Shown here in pieces: positions 34,777 to 43,680 of a DNA stretch of 64,000 bases (the stretch's first letter is position 1; each line of letters begins with the position of its first letter). Both the position numbers and the translations under genes were made by a program. Source of the DNA: Caldifarciminota bacterium UBA6260 (GTDB lineage Bacteria; Hydrothermota; 32-111); the NCBI GenBank assembly GCA_002441125.1, contig DJVI01000003.1, positions 46,035-110,034 on the forward strand. Direction: 5' to 3'. The notes under the pieces were generated by a model. That model made no database searches. It saw only the letters and a list, made by a program, of their open reading frames with translations, and was not told the origin of the DNA.

Positions 34777-36252
34777 ATGTTTTCGATATCTGGAGAAAGT
34801 TCAAAAAAAATAGACACTGTATGTAAAGAGAAATTCTTGATCGATCCTATTATTCTTATGGAAAATGCAGCAATAGCATCATGTAATCTACTTATCTCAA
34901 ATTACAAATTTGAAAGACCACTTTTAGTCTGTTCAACCGGGAATAACGGTGGTGATGGATTCGCATTATCGAGGCATCTTTTAAATAAAAATTATGATGT
35001 TCATACAGTAGTTTTAGGTGATCTAAAAAAATTATCGCCCCAAAGTTTTAGAAATCTTGAAATTTTGAAAAAATTAACCGATAAAATATTTTTCAATCCA
35101 ACTGAAAAAACTTTTTCAAATCTTGTTAATTCAAGTGACATTTTGGTTGATGCTCTTTTCGGCACAGGTTTTCATGGAGAGTTTACTCCATTTTTCAGAA
35201 AATATGTTCAAAAGATGAATAGTTCCAAAAAAAAGATCTTCTCTTTGGATATACCATCAGGACTCGATTCTTCAACAGGTCTTTTCGATAAAGATACCAT
35301 TAAAGCATCGGCAACTATAACTTTTGGCTTTGTAAAGACCGGAATGTTATGGAAGGATTCAAAAAAGTTTACAGGTGATCTATATGTTGCTGATATCTCT
35401 ATTCCTAACAGTATAGTTTTTGACTTTGATTTCCAGACAGTAATAGAGAAAGATATAGTAAAAGGGTTGGCTGAACATTCACATATTAAAAGAGAGGATT
35501 ATTCACACAAAAGGGAAAAAGGCAACCTTCTTGTTATTGGTGGAAACAAAGGTATGGAAGGAGCCATCCAGATAGCAGCTCTGGGTGCAATGAAAACAGG
35601 TGTTGGAATAGTTTATGTGAATCAACTGGGAAGTGAAAAAATCAGATTTTTGAAAGAGGCTGTTTACATAGATAAAATTGAGGATGCGGTTTTGAAAAGT
35701 GATAATATAGTAATCGGTTGTGGTTTTGGAAATGATCAGAATTCACAAGAGAAATTTTTAAAGATAAAGGAACTTCTAAAAAACAAAAAGGTTATAATAG
35801 ATGCTGATGGTCTAAATATTATTTCCAAACTTGATGAAAAAATGAAAAAAAAGTTTTTAAAAAACAGTATAGTTACTCCCCATCCAGAAGAGTTTTTCAG
35901 GTTGACAGGGAAAAGATTTATAGATATAAAAGAAAAGATAAATTTTGCTAAAGAATTTTCAAAAAAATATTCTGTTGTAACTGTTCTAAAATCTCCCCCA
36001 ACTATAGTAACAGATGGTGAAAATACCTTTATCCTTCCAAATTCAAACATAAAACTTGCGACAGCAGGTTCTGGAGATTTGTTGGCAGGAATTATAGGGG
36101 CTTATATATCTTTTGGTTATGACATTTTAACAGCATCAGTTATTGGAGTTTACACACATTTCAAAGCTGCCGAGTTGACGAAAGGCAAAAATCCTTTGAT
36201 AAGCCAGATAGCTGAAAATATTGGAGAAGTTCAAAATGAGATCTTTCAATAA
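34777..36252 (+). CDS. nnr: Bifunctional NAD(P)HX epimerase/dehydratase
   Basis: A 491-residue fusion that repairs hydrated NAD(P)H. The N-terminal YjeF-N epimerase domain (about 1-210) has 'ILMENAAIA', 'VCSTGNNGGDGFALSRHL' near residue 50 and 'VDALFGTGFHGE'. The C-terminal ADP/ATP-dependent dehydratase (about 225-490) has 'GNLLVIGGNKGMEGAIQIAALGAMKTGVGIV', 'VTPHPEEFFRLTG' and 'NIKLATAGSGDLLAGIIGAY'. There is no SD and the promoter suggests a near-leaderless mRNA. The downstream gene starts inside its end. Confidence 0.95.
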   Translation: MFSISGESSKKIDTVCKEKFLIDPIILMENAAIASCNLLISNYKFERPLLVCSTGNNGGDGFALSRHLLNKNYDVHTVVLGDLKKLSPQSFRNLEILKKLTDKIFFNPTEKTFSNLVNSSDILVDALFGTGFHGEFTPFFRKYVQKMNSSKKKIFSLDIPSGLDSSTGLFDKDTIKASATITFGFVKTGMLWKDSKKFTGDLYVADISIPNSIVFDFDFQTVIEKDIVKGLAEHSHIKREDYSHKREKGNLLVIGGNKGMEGAIQIAALGAMKTGVGIVYVNQLGSEKIRFLKEAVYIDKIEDAVLKSDNIVIGCGFGNDQNSQEKFLKIKELLKNKKVIIDADGLNIISKLDEKMKKKFLKNSIVTPHPEEFFRLTGKRFIDIKEKINFAKEFSKKYSVVTVLKSPPTIVTDGENTFILPNSNIKLATAGSGDLLAGIIGAYISFGYDILTASVIGVYTHFKAAELTKGKNPLISQIAENIGEVQNEIFQ

Positions 36253-37774
36253 AATATTTTTTTTACTTATAATTTTAACGATCTTCAACTCTTCTTTCTG
36301 TTCCCAAAATATTGATGACCAGGATTACGATAACTTTTCATACTTTTTGAATGTTTTAGATATATCTGGTGATATAGATAAAATTTATATTGCAACTTCA
36401 ACAGGAATATTACAACTGGACAAGTTCACAGATGAGTTAACAACTTTGGTTTCATTCAGAAAATGGATGTATGATATTCCCTTTACAAACCTTTTCCCTG
36501 ATCCATTCCACGATAAAAATATTTACTTTACTGGAAGAGATTTTTTATACCATTACGATATCTTTAACGATACGATAGAGTTCTGTAAAATTCTTGATTT
36601 TTCAGGTAAATCTGTTTCATCTATAGGTACTACAAACGAATCACTTTATGTCAAAATAGATACACTTATATACTCTTCTTCGAAATATGGTTTAAAAAGT
36701 GAAACATGGGTTAAAAGTAAAAACAATGAAAATATAATCTGGAAAGAGAAAAATAAAGATGTGAACAATTATCCACAACTTTTGCCTTATACAGTATCTT
36801 ATAAAAATAGGGATTACAATTTCACAACCGTTTTTGAAGATAAAGAAAACTATTATGTTGGAACAGATGGAATAGGTTTTCTTAAAATAGATAGATACAG
36901 TTTAAAGAGAAAACACTTTTTGTATGGAACAGGTTCTGTTGATATAAGGTCGATATCTTTTGACTCTTTAAAAAATGTCTGGATCGCTGGACTCAACTGT
37001 ATTAACATCACAAGATACAATATTGAAAAAAGATCTTTCGAATACTTCAACATATCAGATATACCACAGATACCTGATAACCAAATAAATGTTATCTCAT
37101 CATCAAAAAAATATGTGTTATTTTTGACTCAAGTTGGAGGAATATTTTATTATGACATATCAAAGGATAATTTTTTTAACATACCTAACAGTAACACAAC
37201 ACTTTTTTTCAGGGCAAAACCTGTGAATGAAAATCTTTTTTTAGTGTCAAACGATAAAGGTATAGGTTTTGTTGATATAAAAGAAAAAAAATTTTACCAA
37301 AAATTTGATAACCTTTTTTCGGTTATAGACATTGAACTGTATAAGGATACAATATATTTCGTTTCCAAGAATAAACTTTACAGAACAACCATTTTAGATT
37401 CTTCATACTATGAGGTCAAGTTCGATTTCCCGACATTTTTTGTTTACCAGTTTTACAAGGATGATTCAACAGAGATTTTACTTGATAACGCTTACATACA
37501 TATAAAAAAAGGCAAAGAAAAATACAACTCATATCCTAACAACCTTTTTGGTGAGTTCTATGATCTTACAAAAAAAGGTGATCTTATTTTTGCTTGTGCA
37601 ACAGATGGATTCGGTGTGTTCTCATTAAAGACAAAAAGATGGGAGATATATAATAAAAACAAATATCCTTTACCATCGAACAGTTTTTACAACATTCTCG
37701 TTTCAGATAAATATCTTTTAACAACAACAAGATCCTCCCTATTGAAAGTAAACTATGAAAAGATTTCAAAATAG
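36236..37774 (+). CDS. Secreted beta-propeller protein (two-component-regulator-propeller-like)
   Basis: A 512-residue exported protein with a signal peptide (about 1-23 from the ATG). The body has repeated blades such as 'DKIYIATSTGILQLDKFTDEL', 'ENYYVGTDGIGFLKIDRYSL' and 'GDLIFACATDGFGVFSLKTKRWEIYNK', with the pattern of Reg_prop or PQQ-like propellers. No transmembrane or kinase domain follows, so it is a free-standing periplasmic or surface propeller of unknown ligand. The frame is open to a TTG at 36221, but the ATG at 36236 starts at the signal peptide and has GGAG nine bases before it. Confidence 0.75.
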   Translation: MRSFNKIFFLLIILTIFNSSFCSQNIDDQDYDNFSYFLNVLDISGDIDKIYIATSTGILQLDKFTDELTTLVSFRKWMYDIPFTNLFPDPFHDKNIYFTGRDFLYHYDIFNDTIEFCKILDFSGKSVSSIGTTNESLYVKIDTLIYSSSKYGLKSETWVKSKNNENIIWKEKNKDVNNYPQLLPYTVSYKNRDYNFTTVFEDKENYYVGTDGIGFLKIDRYSLKRKHFLYGTGSVDIRSISFDSLKNVWIAGLNCINITRYNIEKRSFEYFNISDIPQIPDNQINVISSSKKYVLFLTQVGGIFYYDISKDNFFNIPNSNTTLFFRAKPVNENLFLVSNDKGIGFVDIKEKKFYQKFDNLFSVIDIELYKDTIYFVSKNKLYRTTILDSSYYEVKFDFPTFFVYQFYKDDSTEILLDNAYIHIKKGKEKYNSYPNNLFGEFYDLTKKGDLIFACATDGFGVFSLKTKRWEIYNKNKYPLPSNSFYNILVSDKYLLTTTRSSLLKVNYEKISK

Positions 37775-38813
37775 ATACCCCCTTTTTATACTTTTTTTTA
37801 CTGTTTTTTTACCTTTAACTCTTTTTTCGGAAAAAATTCAGGGGATATACATATCAAGGTATGTTGCATCATCCCAAAGGTTTTATCAGTTAGTTGAAAG
37901 ACTGAAAGAGAATAATTTTAACGCTGTTGTTATAGATATGAAATATGATTATGGTGATATTGCTGTTAAACTTGACTCTACATATTCGTCAATTAATTCC
38001 TATGAACAAATAAAAAACATAAAAGAGAAGTTGGATACTTTGAAAAAACTTGGTATAAAACCTATAGCAAGAGTAGTTTGTTTTAAAGATAACATTCTTG
38101 GTAAATATGAAAACTTCAGATATGCTGTCAAATATTCGGATGGTTCTTTGTACCGTGATCTTTCAGATGCGATATGGGTCTCACCCTATTCAACTTTTGT
38201 TCAGGATTATATTATAGATGTTGCAAAAGAATGTGCAAAGTTGGGTTTTTTAGAGATACAGTTCGATTATGTTAGATTTCCTACCGATGGAATAAAGGGA
38301 ACTTTAGTTTTTCCAGAAAAAAAGAATTCAAGCGGTTTTGAAACAATAATTGATTTTTTAAAAAGGGCTTACAATGAACTTAAACCTTATGGTGTAGATA
38401 TCTCATGTGATGTATACGGATACACAGTCTGGTTCGATTCTCTATATCTTGTGAACCAAAATCTTGATGGAATGGCTATATATGCTGATGCTATATATCC
38501 AATGGTATATCCATCACATTTTTCAGACTCTCTATACAGAAGTATGGGAAAAGAAGAAAGGACTTACAGGATAATTTTTGAAAGTGGTATCAAATCGAAA
38601 AGAAGGATAGATAGGTTTAAAACAAAAACTATTCTCTACCTTCAAGATTTCACATGGAAATCATCACTAATGGGGAAAGATTATGTTAACAATCAGATTA
38701 AAGCTGCTATAGATGCTGATGTCGATGGTTTTATACTTTGGAATCCTTCCTCAAAATATTCCTATTTTACACTTCCTGAAAAAATAAATTTTTTAAATTA
38801 TAAAAAGGATTGA
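37755..38813 (+). CDS. Exported putative glycoside hydrolase (DUF4015)
   Basis: A 352-residue protein: signal peptide (about 1-26), then a DUF4015 TIM-barrel domain. Typical features are 'IQGIYISRYVASS' at the start, 'NFNAVVIDMKYDYGDIAV' near residue 53, 'PIARVVCFKD', 'WVSPYSTFVQDYIIDVAKECAKLGFLEIQFDYVRFPTDG' near residue 138 with conserved acidic residues, and 'DAIYPMVYPSHF'. The family is related to GH13-type barrels; substrates are not known. It overlaps the propeller gene by 20 bases. Confidence 0.85.
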   Translation: MKRFQNRYPLFILFFTVFLPLTLFSEKIQGIYISRYVASSQRFYQLVERLKENNFNAVVIDMKYDYGDIAVKLDSTYSSINSYEQIKNIKEKLDTLKKLGIKPIARVVCFKDNILGKYENFRYAVKYSDGSLYRDLSDAIWVSPYSTFVQDYIIDVAKECAKLGFLEIQFDYVRFPTDGIKGTLVFPEKKNSSGFETIIDFLKRAYNELKPYGVDISCDVYGYTVWFDSLYLVNQNLDGMAIYADAIYPMVYPSHFSDSLYRSMGKEERTYRIIFESGIKSKRRIDRFKTKTILYLQDFTWKSSLMGKDYVNNQIKAAIDADVDGFILWNPSSKYSYFTLPEKINFLNYKKD

Positions 38814-39658
38814 AGATGAAAAATTTTTTAGCATATTTAAAAGAGTTTTTTGAATTAATTGTAAGAAAAGATTTTTTAACTGTTTCATTTTATACATTAT
38901 GGTCAGTTTTTCTTCTTTACAACAGTGATTTTTTTTCACCATTATCAATGTGGACATTATTTTCAATATTATCCCTTTTTATTGTCCCTATCATTTTCAA
39001 CATAAGTTTAAACGAGAATAGAAAAGTCATAAAAATTTTATACTCGATCATTTTCATATCATCTATAATATTTTCTTTTTATATAGTCAACCTTAAAGGT
39101 TCTAAAAGGGATATAGGTAGAAACGAGTTTATAAATGGTGCTTTAATAATTTATTTTTTCTTTTTGATACTATACTTTTACCTGAACAGAAAGTTCAGTT
39201 TAAAAAATTTTAATATCAGTTTTGGTGATAAAAGGAATTCAATTATTTTGATATTACTATCAATTTTAGTGATAACTCCCGTTATAATTATTGTCTCAAG
39301 AAATCCCCAGTTCAAAACAACATATCCACTCTTCAAAATAATGAAAAACTCATCTTATGATTTCATAAGGTATGAAGCAGCCTTTTTATTCTTTTTTTTC
39401 TTTTGGGAATTCTATTTCAGGGGAATAATGCTTACATCATTTAAAGATGTTTTTAAAGATGATTTTTTAGCGATAATTCTTCAATCTTTAATATTTACCT
39501 TTTTGCATTTTGGAAAACCTGGACTTGAAACTCTATCATCATTTTTTGGTGGAATGATTCTTGGGTTTTTCTCTTTGAAATTGAAAACATTCCTCCCAGC
39601 GTTCTTTTTACATTTTTATATTGCTCTTCTGATGGATATCCTTTCAGTATACTTCTAA
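38810..39658 (+). CDS. CPBP-family intramembrane metalloprotease
   Basis: A 282-residue integral membrane protein with about eight hydrophobic segments. The CPBP (Abi/CAAX prenyl protease-like) motifs lie in the last third: 'WEFYFRG' near residue 201 (only the second Glu of the usual EExxxR is kept), 'FTFLHFG' near residue 231 and 'FFLHFYIALLMDI' at the end, together giving the Glu/His metal or catalytic set. Function is unknown; family members process prenylated or bacteriocin-related peptides. It overlaps the DUF4015 gene by four bases and the convergent cca by 15. Confidence 0.8.
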   Translation: MKMKNFLAYLKEFFELIVRKDFLTVSFYTLWSVFLLYNSDFFSPLSMWTLFSILSLFIVPIIFNISLNENRKVIKILYSIIFISSIIFSFYIVNLKGSKRDIGRNEFINGALIIYFFFLILYFYLNRKFSLKNFNISFGDKRNSIILILLSILVITPVIIIVSRNPQFKTTYPLFKIMKNSSYDFIRYEAAFLFFFFFWEFYFRGIMLTSFKDVFKDDFLAIILQSLIFTFLHFGKPGLETLSSFFGGMILGFFSLKLKTFLPAFFLHFYIALLMDILSVYF

Positions 39659-40564
39659 AATATAAGAGTATTTTTTCTTTACCCTTTCAGTCAAATTTTT
39701 CTTTTCCTTAATATTTATTACCTCCTCTTTCTCTTTATCCTTTATTCCGTTAAGAAGAATATCCAGAATATCGATCAAAGTTTCCGAATCATTTTCAAAG
39801 AATATTCCAAGTGTGTATAAAAATTCATTCTCAATTTCTTTAAAATTAAGGTTCAATTTAATTTCCTTTTTAAAAATGTTCAAAAAAAGATTCTCTTTAT
39901 GAAGGTCATCGATTATCCTTTTCCTCTCCTTCTCTTTTAGTATTAGAAACCACTCTCTTGAAATCCTACTTTTTGAAACATTTTTAAATATTTCTTTTTC
40001 ACTTAAACTTCTTTTTAAATCTGCCAAAGTATTCTCTTCACCTGAAAAGTTCAACCTCTCTTTGTATTTGAAAAATCTGAATATTCTTGTTGGATCCTCA
40101 AGAAAAAGGTTTTCCCTGTTTTCTCTAATCATTCTATCTTCAAGATCTTTTATACCATTTAATGGGTCAATATAGTTATGTTCCTGTAAAGAGTATGCAA
40201 TACTATTTATTGTGAAATCTCTCCTTTTTATATCATCATATATATCACCTCTTGAAAGTTCCGGCAGCATCCCATTTTCTACATACAGTTCTTTTCTTGT
40301 GAATATTATATCAAAAGATGAATCATCGAGAATGAATTTATATGTTTTTAATTTAGATCTATTTTCTTTAACTATTTTTTTCCCAAAGTAAATTCTAAAA
40401 TACGAAACAAATTTTTCTATATCACCTTCAACAGCAATATCAATATCCTCAAAATTTTCAATTCCAAGAAGTTTATCTCTGATAATACCACCTATTAGAT
40501 ATATTTTAAAATCTTGTGATTTTGGGATATTGTTAAGGTGAGTGACTATTTCGTTGAATTTCAT
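39644..40564 (-). CDS. cca: CCA-adding tRNA nucleotidyltransferase (class II)
   Basis: A 306-residue class II nucleotidyltransferase. The palm has 'LIGGIIRDKLLG' near residue 23 and 'FEDIDIAVEG' with catalytic Asp40 and Asp42; 'RRDFTINSIAY' near residue 115 and 'EDPTRIFRFFKYKERLNF' near residue 155 are the nucleotide-selecting elements. It is shorter than most CCA enzymes (about 400 residues), ending soon after the neck, so an A-adding or C-adding subtype is possible. Most tRNAs in the window lack encoded CCA, so such an enzyme is needed. The start lies directly on the T-run of a terminator and has no SD. Confidence 0.85.
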   Translation of the reverse strand: MKFNEIVTHLNNIPKSQDFKIYLIGGIIRDKLLGIENFEDIDIAVEGDIEKFVSYFRIYFGKKIVKENRSKLKTYKFILDDSSFDIIFTRKELYVENGMLPELSRGDIYDDIKRRDFTINSIAYSLQEHNYIDPLNGIKDLEDRMIRENRENLFLEDPTRIFRFFKYKERLNFSGEENTLADLKRSLSEKEIFKNVSKSRISREWFLILKEKERKRIIDDLHKENLFLNIFKKEIKLNLNFKEIENEFLYTLGIFFENDSETLIDILDILLNGIKDKEKEEVINIKEKKNLTERVKKKYSYILEVY

Positions 40565-40591
40565 AAAAAAAGGGGGAAAATTTCCCCCTTT
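40565..40591 (-). terminator. Intrinsic terminator after barrel/TPR gene
   Basis: On the minus strand an inverted repeat AAAGGGGGAAA/TTTCCCCCTTT (40591-40569) is followed by a run of seven T (40571-40565). It is six bases after the stop of the 40598-42181 gene and ends one base before the cca ATG. It is the strongest intrinsic terminator seen in the window. Confidence 0.88.
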
Positions 40592-40597
40592 AAAATT

Positions 40598-42181
40598 TTA
40601 TAATCTCTTTTTAGCTTTTTCTAAGTATTTTGCAGCATTTTTATGGTTTGGATCTATCTTCAAAACAGCTTCAAATTTTGCAATAGCAGTTTTGTAATCA
40701 CCTGCAAGGTAGGCAGCATATCCTTCTTCATAAAGTTTATTCGGATCTTGCGCAGGCTTTGTTTCCTTTGGTTTTTCAACTGTTTTCTGTTCCTCTTTCT
40801 TCTGCTCTTTTTTCAACTCATCCAAATGATTCTTTGCTTCACTGTTATTTGGATCCAATAAAAGTAGATTGTTCCATTCTGATATAGCAGATTTTGTCCA
40901 ACCTTTTGCTTCATATGAAAGTGCATTTTCTCTGTAAGTTTTTATCATCTGTTGTTTTTTTGTATTTGCTTCCTGCATATATGCAAGAACTGTTGGATCA
41001 TCTGGGGAAAGTTTTATAGCTTCATTAAGTTTAGAAAGAGCACCAACTATATCACCTTTGTTTAAAAGTGTTTTTGCATCTTTTGCAAGTTGAATAGCTT
41101 TATCATGGTTTATCTTTTCAGTATCATCCTTTTTGTTCAACTTGACATTCAGTTCAGTAGTTATTCCAGAGGATACCGTAAAAATTCTTTTCTGCCATTT
41201 GTATCCGTTGGATTCTATTTTCAAAGTGTATTTACCAGGTTTTATCTGTATTTTTTTGTATCCACCAGTTAAACTTATAGGCTGAATGTTGGATTCTTCA
41301 AATGTTAATGTAGCATCGAGAAGTTTATCAGTTGTTGCATCAACAACATTTACTATCAAAGTTCCCATACTTTCCTTTTTGGGACCACCAAAATTTATAG
41401 TATAGTTTGCATTTATCTCCATCCTCGGTTTCAAATTTGGATCACCTGATGTAAAAAGTTCAGCGTGTGTTAGTCCAAAAAGAACATTCAGATCTTTTAG
41501 ATTGTATTTTAGTCCAAGATTGACATTTCTACCTGTTACATCACCCAAAAAACTCAAACCATAAACTATAGGTATCTCTGCACCACCAAAGAAACTGAAC
41601 ATAAAATCGTTAGCACCACCTGAAAGTGTTTGCTCATCGAAAAGTATTGATGTTGAAAGATATTTTCCTCTTCCAAAACCAACAAATTCTCCCCTTCCAA
41701 TACCTAATGTGTATTTTCCATATTTGTTGAAATCTTTTGTTGTAACAACATAGAAAGAGAACCAGTCCTGTGATCTTAAAAGATACTGATTATCTGAAAG
41801 TCCGGATGATGGGTCACTTCCTCCTCCTCCCTCATCAATATATTTTCTGTAAGTTATATTTCTAATTCCAGCTGAAACGGAAGGTAGATTTCCTTTAGAT
41901 TTTAAAAAGTTGTACTGCACATCGAACGAATAGTCTTTGTATGTTAGCATGTTCAATGAAATATCAACAAGGTCAAACAAACCGTAAGAGAAGAAAAGAT
42001 TGTATGTGAATGGCACATTATCATTCGCCAAAGCTGAAGAAAGAGAGAAATCTATACCGAAAGAAAACTCGCCATTCTTTTGTATTTCAGCTGTTGGAAT
42101 ATCCAAAAGTCCATTTTTGTTTGCAAATGGATATATAGATATGAAAACTAAAACTATTAATACGAATAATCCCCTCTTCAT
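40598..42181 (-). CDS. Outer-membrane barrel protein with PEGA-like and TPR domains
   Basis: A 527-residue protein in three parts. After a signal peptide (about 1-20) comes a beta-rich barrel-like region (20-270) opening with 'NGLLDIPTAEIQKNGEFSFG', as in YjbH/DUF-type outer-membrane proteins. A carboxypeptidase-regulatory/PEGA-like domain follows (about 275-350, 'GTLIVNVVDATTDKLLDATL', 'YKKIQIKPGKYTLKIESNGY'). The rest is a TPR region (355-527) split by a Lys/Glu/Pro-rich linker near 460-480. It suggests an envelope-linking protein. Clear promoter, SD AAGGAG and terminator make it a single-gene unit. Confidence 0.8.
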   Translation of the reverse strand: MKRGLFVLIVLVFISIYPFANKNGLLDIPTAEIQKNGEFSFGIDFSLSSALANDNVPFTYNLFFSYGLFDLVDISLNMLTYKDYSFDVQYNFLKSKGNLPSVSAGIRNITYRKYIDEGGGGSDPSSGLSDNQYLLRSQDWFSFYVVTTKDFNKYGKYTLGIGRGEFVGFGRGKYLSTSILFDEQTLSGGANDFMFSFFGGAEIPIVYGLSFLGDVTGRNVNLGLKYNLKDLNVLFGLTHAELFTSGDPNLKPRMEINANYTINFGGPKKESMGTLIVNVVDATTDKLLDATLTFEESNIQPISLTGGYKKIQIKPGKYTLKIESNGYKWQKRIFTVSSGITTELNVKLNKKDDTEKINHDKAIQLAKDAKTLLNKGDIVGALSKLNEAIKLSPDDPTVLAYMQEANTKKQQMIKTYRENALSYEAKGWTKSAISEWNNLLLLDPNNSEAKNHLDELKKEQKKEEQKTVEKPKETKPAQDPNKLYEEGYAAYLAGDYKTAIAKFEAVLKIDPNHKNAAKYLEKAKKRL

Positions 42182-42199
42182 AAAAACTCCTTTTTTGTA

Positions 42200-42228
42200 A
42201 ATATAAAGTAAAAATTTAAAAAAGTCAA
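42200..42228 (-). promoter_or_regulatory. Promoter of barrel/PEGA-like/TPR gene
   Basis: On the minus strand, TTGACT (42228-42223), 17 bp, TATATT (42205-42200), with AAGGAG in the short leader before the ATG at 42181. Confidence 0.65.
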
Positions 42229-42517
42229 TATATTTTTTAAATCGTTTTGAATAAACTGTTAACTTTTTGGCTAATTGTTTGTATAATAACTTCTTCTTAA
42301 ACTTATCCTTTACCTTTCAATAATTCTTTTTTTTAAACTATTATATACCTGTTCGTTGTTTTTTGTCATTGCAAGCACCATTTGTTATGAGTTATTTAGA
42401 TCTCCTTGCTCTATTTTCCTATCTCTAATCAACTAATCTGCTTTCAGTATTTCCCCTTTTCCTTTCTTTGCTTCATCAATAAAATAAAAATAATCATCAT
42501 GATTCTTATTCAACCCA

Positions 42518-42548
42518 AAAATGTCACAGAGTCATGCACCGTCCCCAG
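42518..42548 (+). repeat. REP-like flank copy 1
   Basis: Contains TGTCACAGAGTCATGCACC then GTCCCC. It matches the right-hand copy (minus strand) at nearly every base of the core. Confidence 0.7.
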
Positions 42549-42613
42549 AATTATTTTACATAAAAAAGTCAATATATTTGTAATTAATTATTTTTTTACC
42601 ATCCTTGAATATG

Positions 42614-42633
42614 CTTATACTTAAATGTATAAG
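42614..42633. repeat. Short perfect inverted repeat
   Basis: CTTATAC, six-base spacer, GTATAAG. It may be an operator or a relic of mobile DNA; it has no T-run on the plus side, so it is not an obvious terminator. Confidence 0.5.
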
Positions 42634-42643
42634 AAATTCAAAG

Positions 42644-42657
42644 AACGAATAAATTTA
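42644..42657 (+). repeat. 14-bp word shared inverted with 52058-52071
   Basis: AACGAATAAATTTA occurs here and, as reverse complement, at 52058-52071, three bases before the right REP-like copy. It extends the similarity between the island ends beyond the REP-like core. Confidence 0.5.
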
Positions 42658-42700
42658 GAATTTAATAGAAAATATTGCTCAATTTTTATTCCTATCAAAA

Positions 42701-42727
42701 CTGTCACAAGTCAACCACCGTCTCAAG
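42701..42727 (+). repeat. REP-like flank copy 2 (diverged)
   Basis: Contains TGTCACAAGTCAACCACC then GTCTC. Same core as copy 1 with one base less in the middle and a changed C-run. It ends 27 bases before the stop of the Abi-like gene. Confidence 0.6.
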
Positions 42728-42753
42728 AGTTACATATAGTTATTTTTTTATAC

Positions 42754-43680
42754 TTAAAATGGTATTTCGTCTTCATTGATTTTTGTCTTTTCAATAGGCG
42801 AAGATTGTTTTTCTTTATATCGTTTGATTAAATATTTAATCAATACTCCAGCCAGATTAACAGCAAGCTCAGCTAAAGATTGGGGAACTTTATCTATTTT
42901 TCCCCCTCGTCCATGTCCAACTCCAGGCTCTTGATTTCTAATTATTGTCACTGCTCTTAATATATTTTCCTCAAAAGATTTTAGGAAACCTTCATAATAC
43001 TTGGGAATTAATTCACTTTGTATTAGTTTTTGATATAATTCGCCAGGTTTTGCATTCTGAATATTAAGAATACATTTAATTGTACTCTCAACTGCCAAAT
43101 TTGCACTTTGAATAGCTCCTTCATAGTCTCCATTTACAAGAGCCTCTCTCGCTTTATTAAATTCTTGAAGTGCTCCCAAAAATTTTACTTCTTCTAATAA
43201 TTGATAAACTTTTCTATGGATTTCTTCCTCTATATAGTATGAATCTACAGGGAAAATTTTTCCTTCAGCCATTCTCCAATGTAAATTACTTTCTTCCATA
43301 ATTTGGTTAAATTTACTTTGAAATTGTATTTGTTCATCTTGAGTAAGCATTCTAAAAAACAATTCTATAGCATCCATCAAATAAGAAGGGTTATTCCCTC
43401 TCTTAATAAATCCTTCTAATTCAGTACGGTCAATCTTTCCTTTTTGCTTTTCAGAGTAAGCAGTAAGATATTCTAATCCGTGCTCAGATTTAATATTCTC
43501 TTCTAGCTTTTTTATTAAACTTGTAGTATAATTAAACCCATTTTCCATAGATTCATACCAAGATTTATTATAATTCTTTAATAAATCCCATAACCGATTC
43601 CTCACTTTACGAGAAATGCTTACTTTTATCTTTCTTTTTTTAAGAGATTGTTGGCATCTTTTAGAAAATACCAAAGTCAT
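42754..43680 (-). CDS. Abortive-infection-like protein (AbiJ N-terminal type + Abi_C)
   Basis: About 308 residues from the ATG at 43680. The first half ('LVFSKRCQ', 'ISRKVRNRLWDLLKNY', then a helical segment to about residue 150) resembles the AbiJ N-terminal domain type 4. The second half ('ALVNGDYEGAIQSANLAVESTIKCIL' near residue 175, ending with 'RNQEPGVGHGRGG' near residue 260) matches the Abi_C domain, a HEPN-like fold. Such proteins are proposed growth-arrest RNases in phage defence. The frame is open to a TTG at 43743, but that extension is Lys/Arg-rich and lacks an SD, while AGGA precedes 43680. It is last in the defence gene row. The family call is from memory. Confidence 0.6.
   Translation of the reverse strand: MTLVFSKRCQQSLKKRKIKVSISRKVRNRLWDLLKNYNKSWYESMENGFNYTTSLIKKLEENIKSEHGLEYLTAYSEKQKGKIDRTELEGFIKRGNNPSYLMDAIELFFRMLTQDEQIQFQSKFNQIMEESNLHWRMAEGKIFPVDSYYIEEEIHRKVYQLLEEVKFLGALQEFNKAREALVNGDYEGAIQSANLAVESTIKCILNIQNAKPGELYQKLIQSELIPKYYEGFLKSFEENILRAVTIIRNQEPGVGHGRGGKIDKVPQSLAELAVNLAGVLIKYLIKRYKEKQSSPIEKTKINEDEIPF

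Larger units (their letters stand above)
42229..42753. other. Non-coding left flank of the defence island
   Basis: This gap of over 500 bases holds no credible gene on either strand; short frames lack SDs and family features. It contains two copies of a REP-like sequence (42518-42548 and 42701-42727), a 7-bp perfect inverted repeat (42614-42633), and a 14-base word repeated inverted at the right end of the island (42644-42657). A degenerate stretch near 42365-42413 (TGTCATTGCAAGCACC...) looks like a second, decayed interspersed repeat. It reads as a graveyard of short repeats at a recombination-prone boundary. Confidence 0.6.

Noticed and set aside
42560..42590. TTGACT-like promoter on the minus strand in the island flank
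   Set aside because: No gene lies downstream of it on that strand before the barrel/PEGA-like/TPR gene's own promoter.
42406..42831. Short plus-strand frames of about 70 codons in the island's left flank
   Set aside because: They run through the REP-like repeats, have no SD and show no protein-like features.
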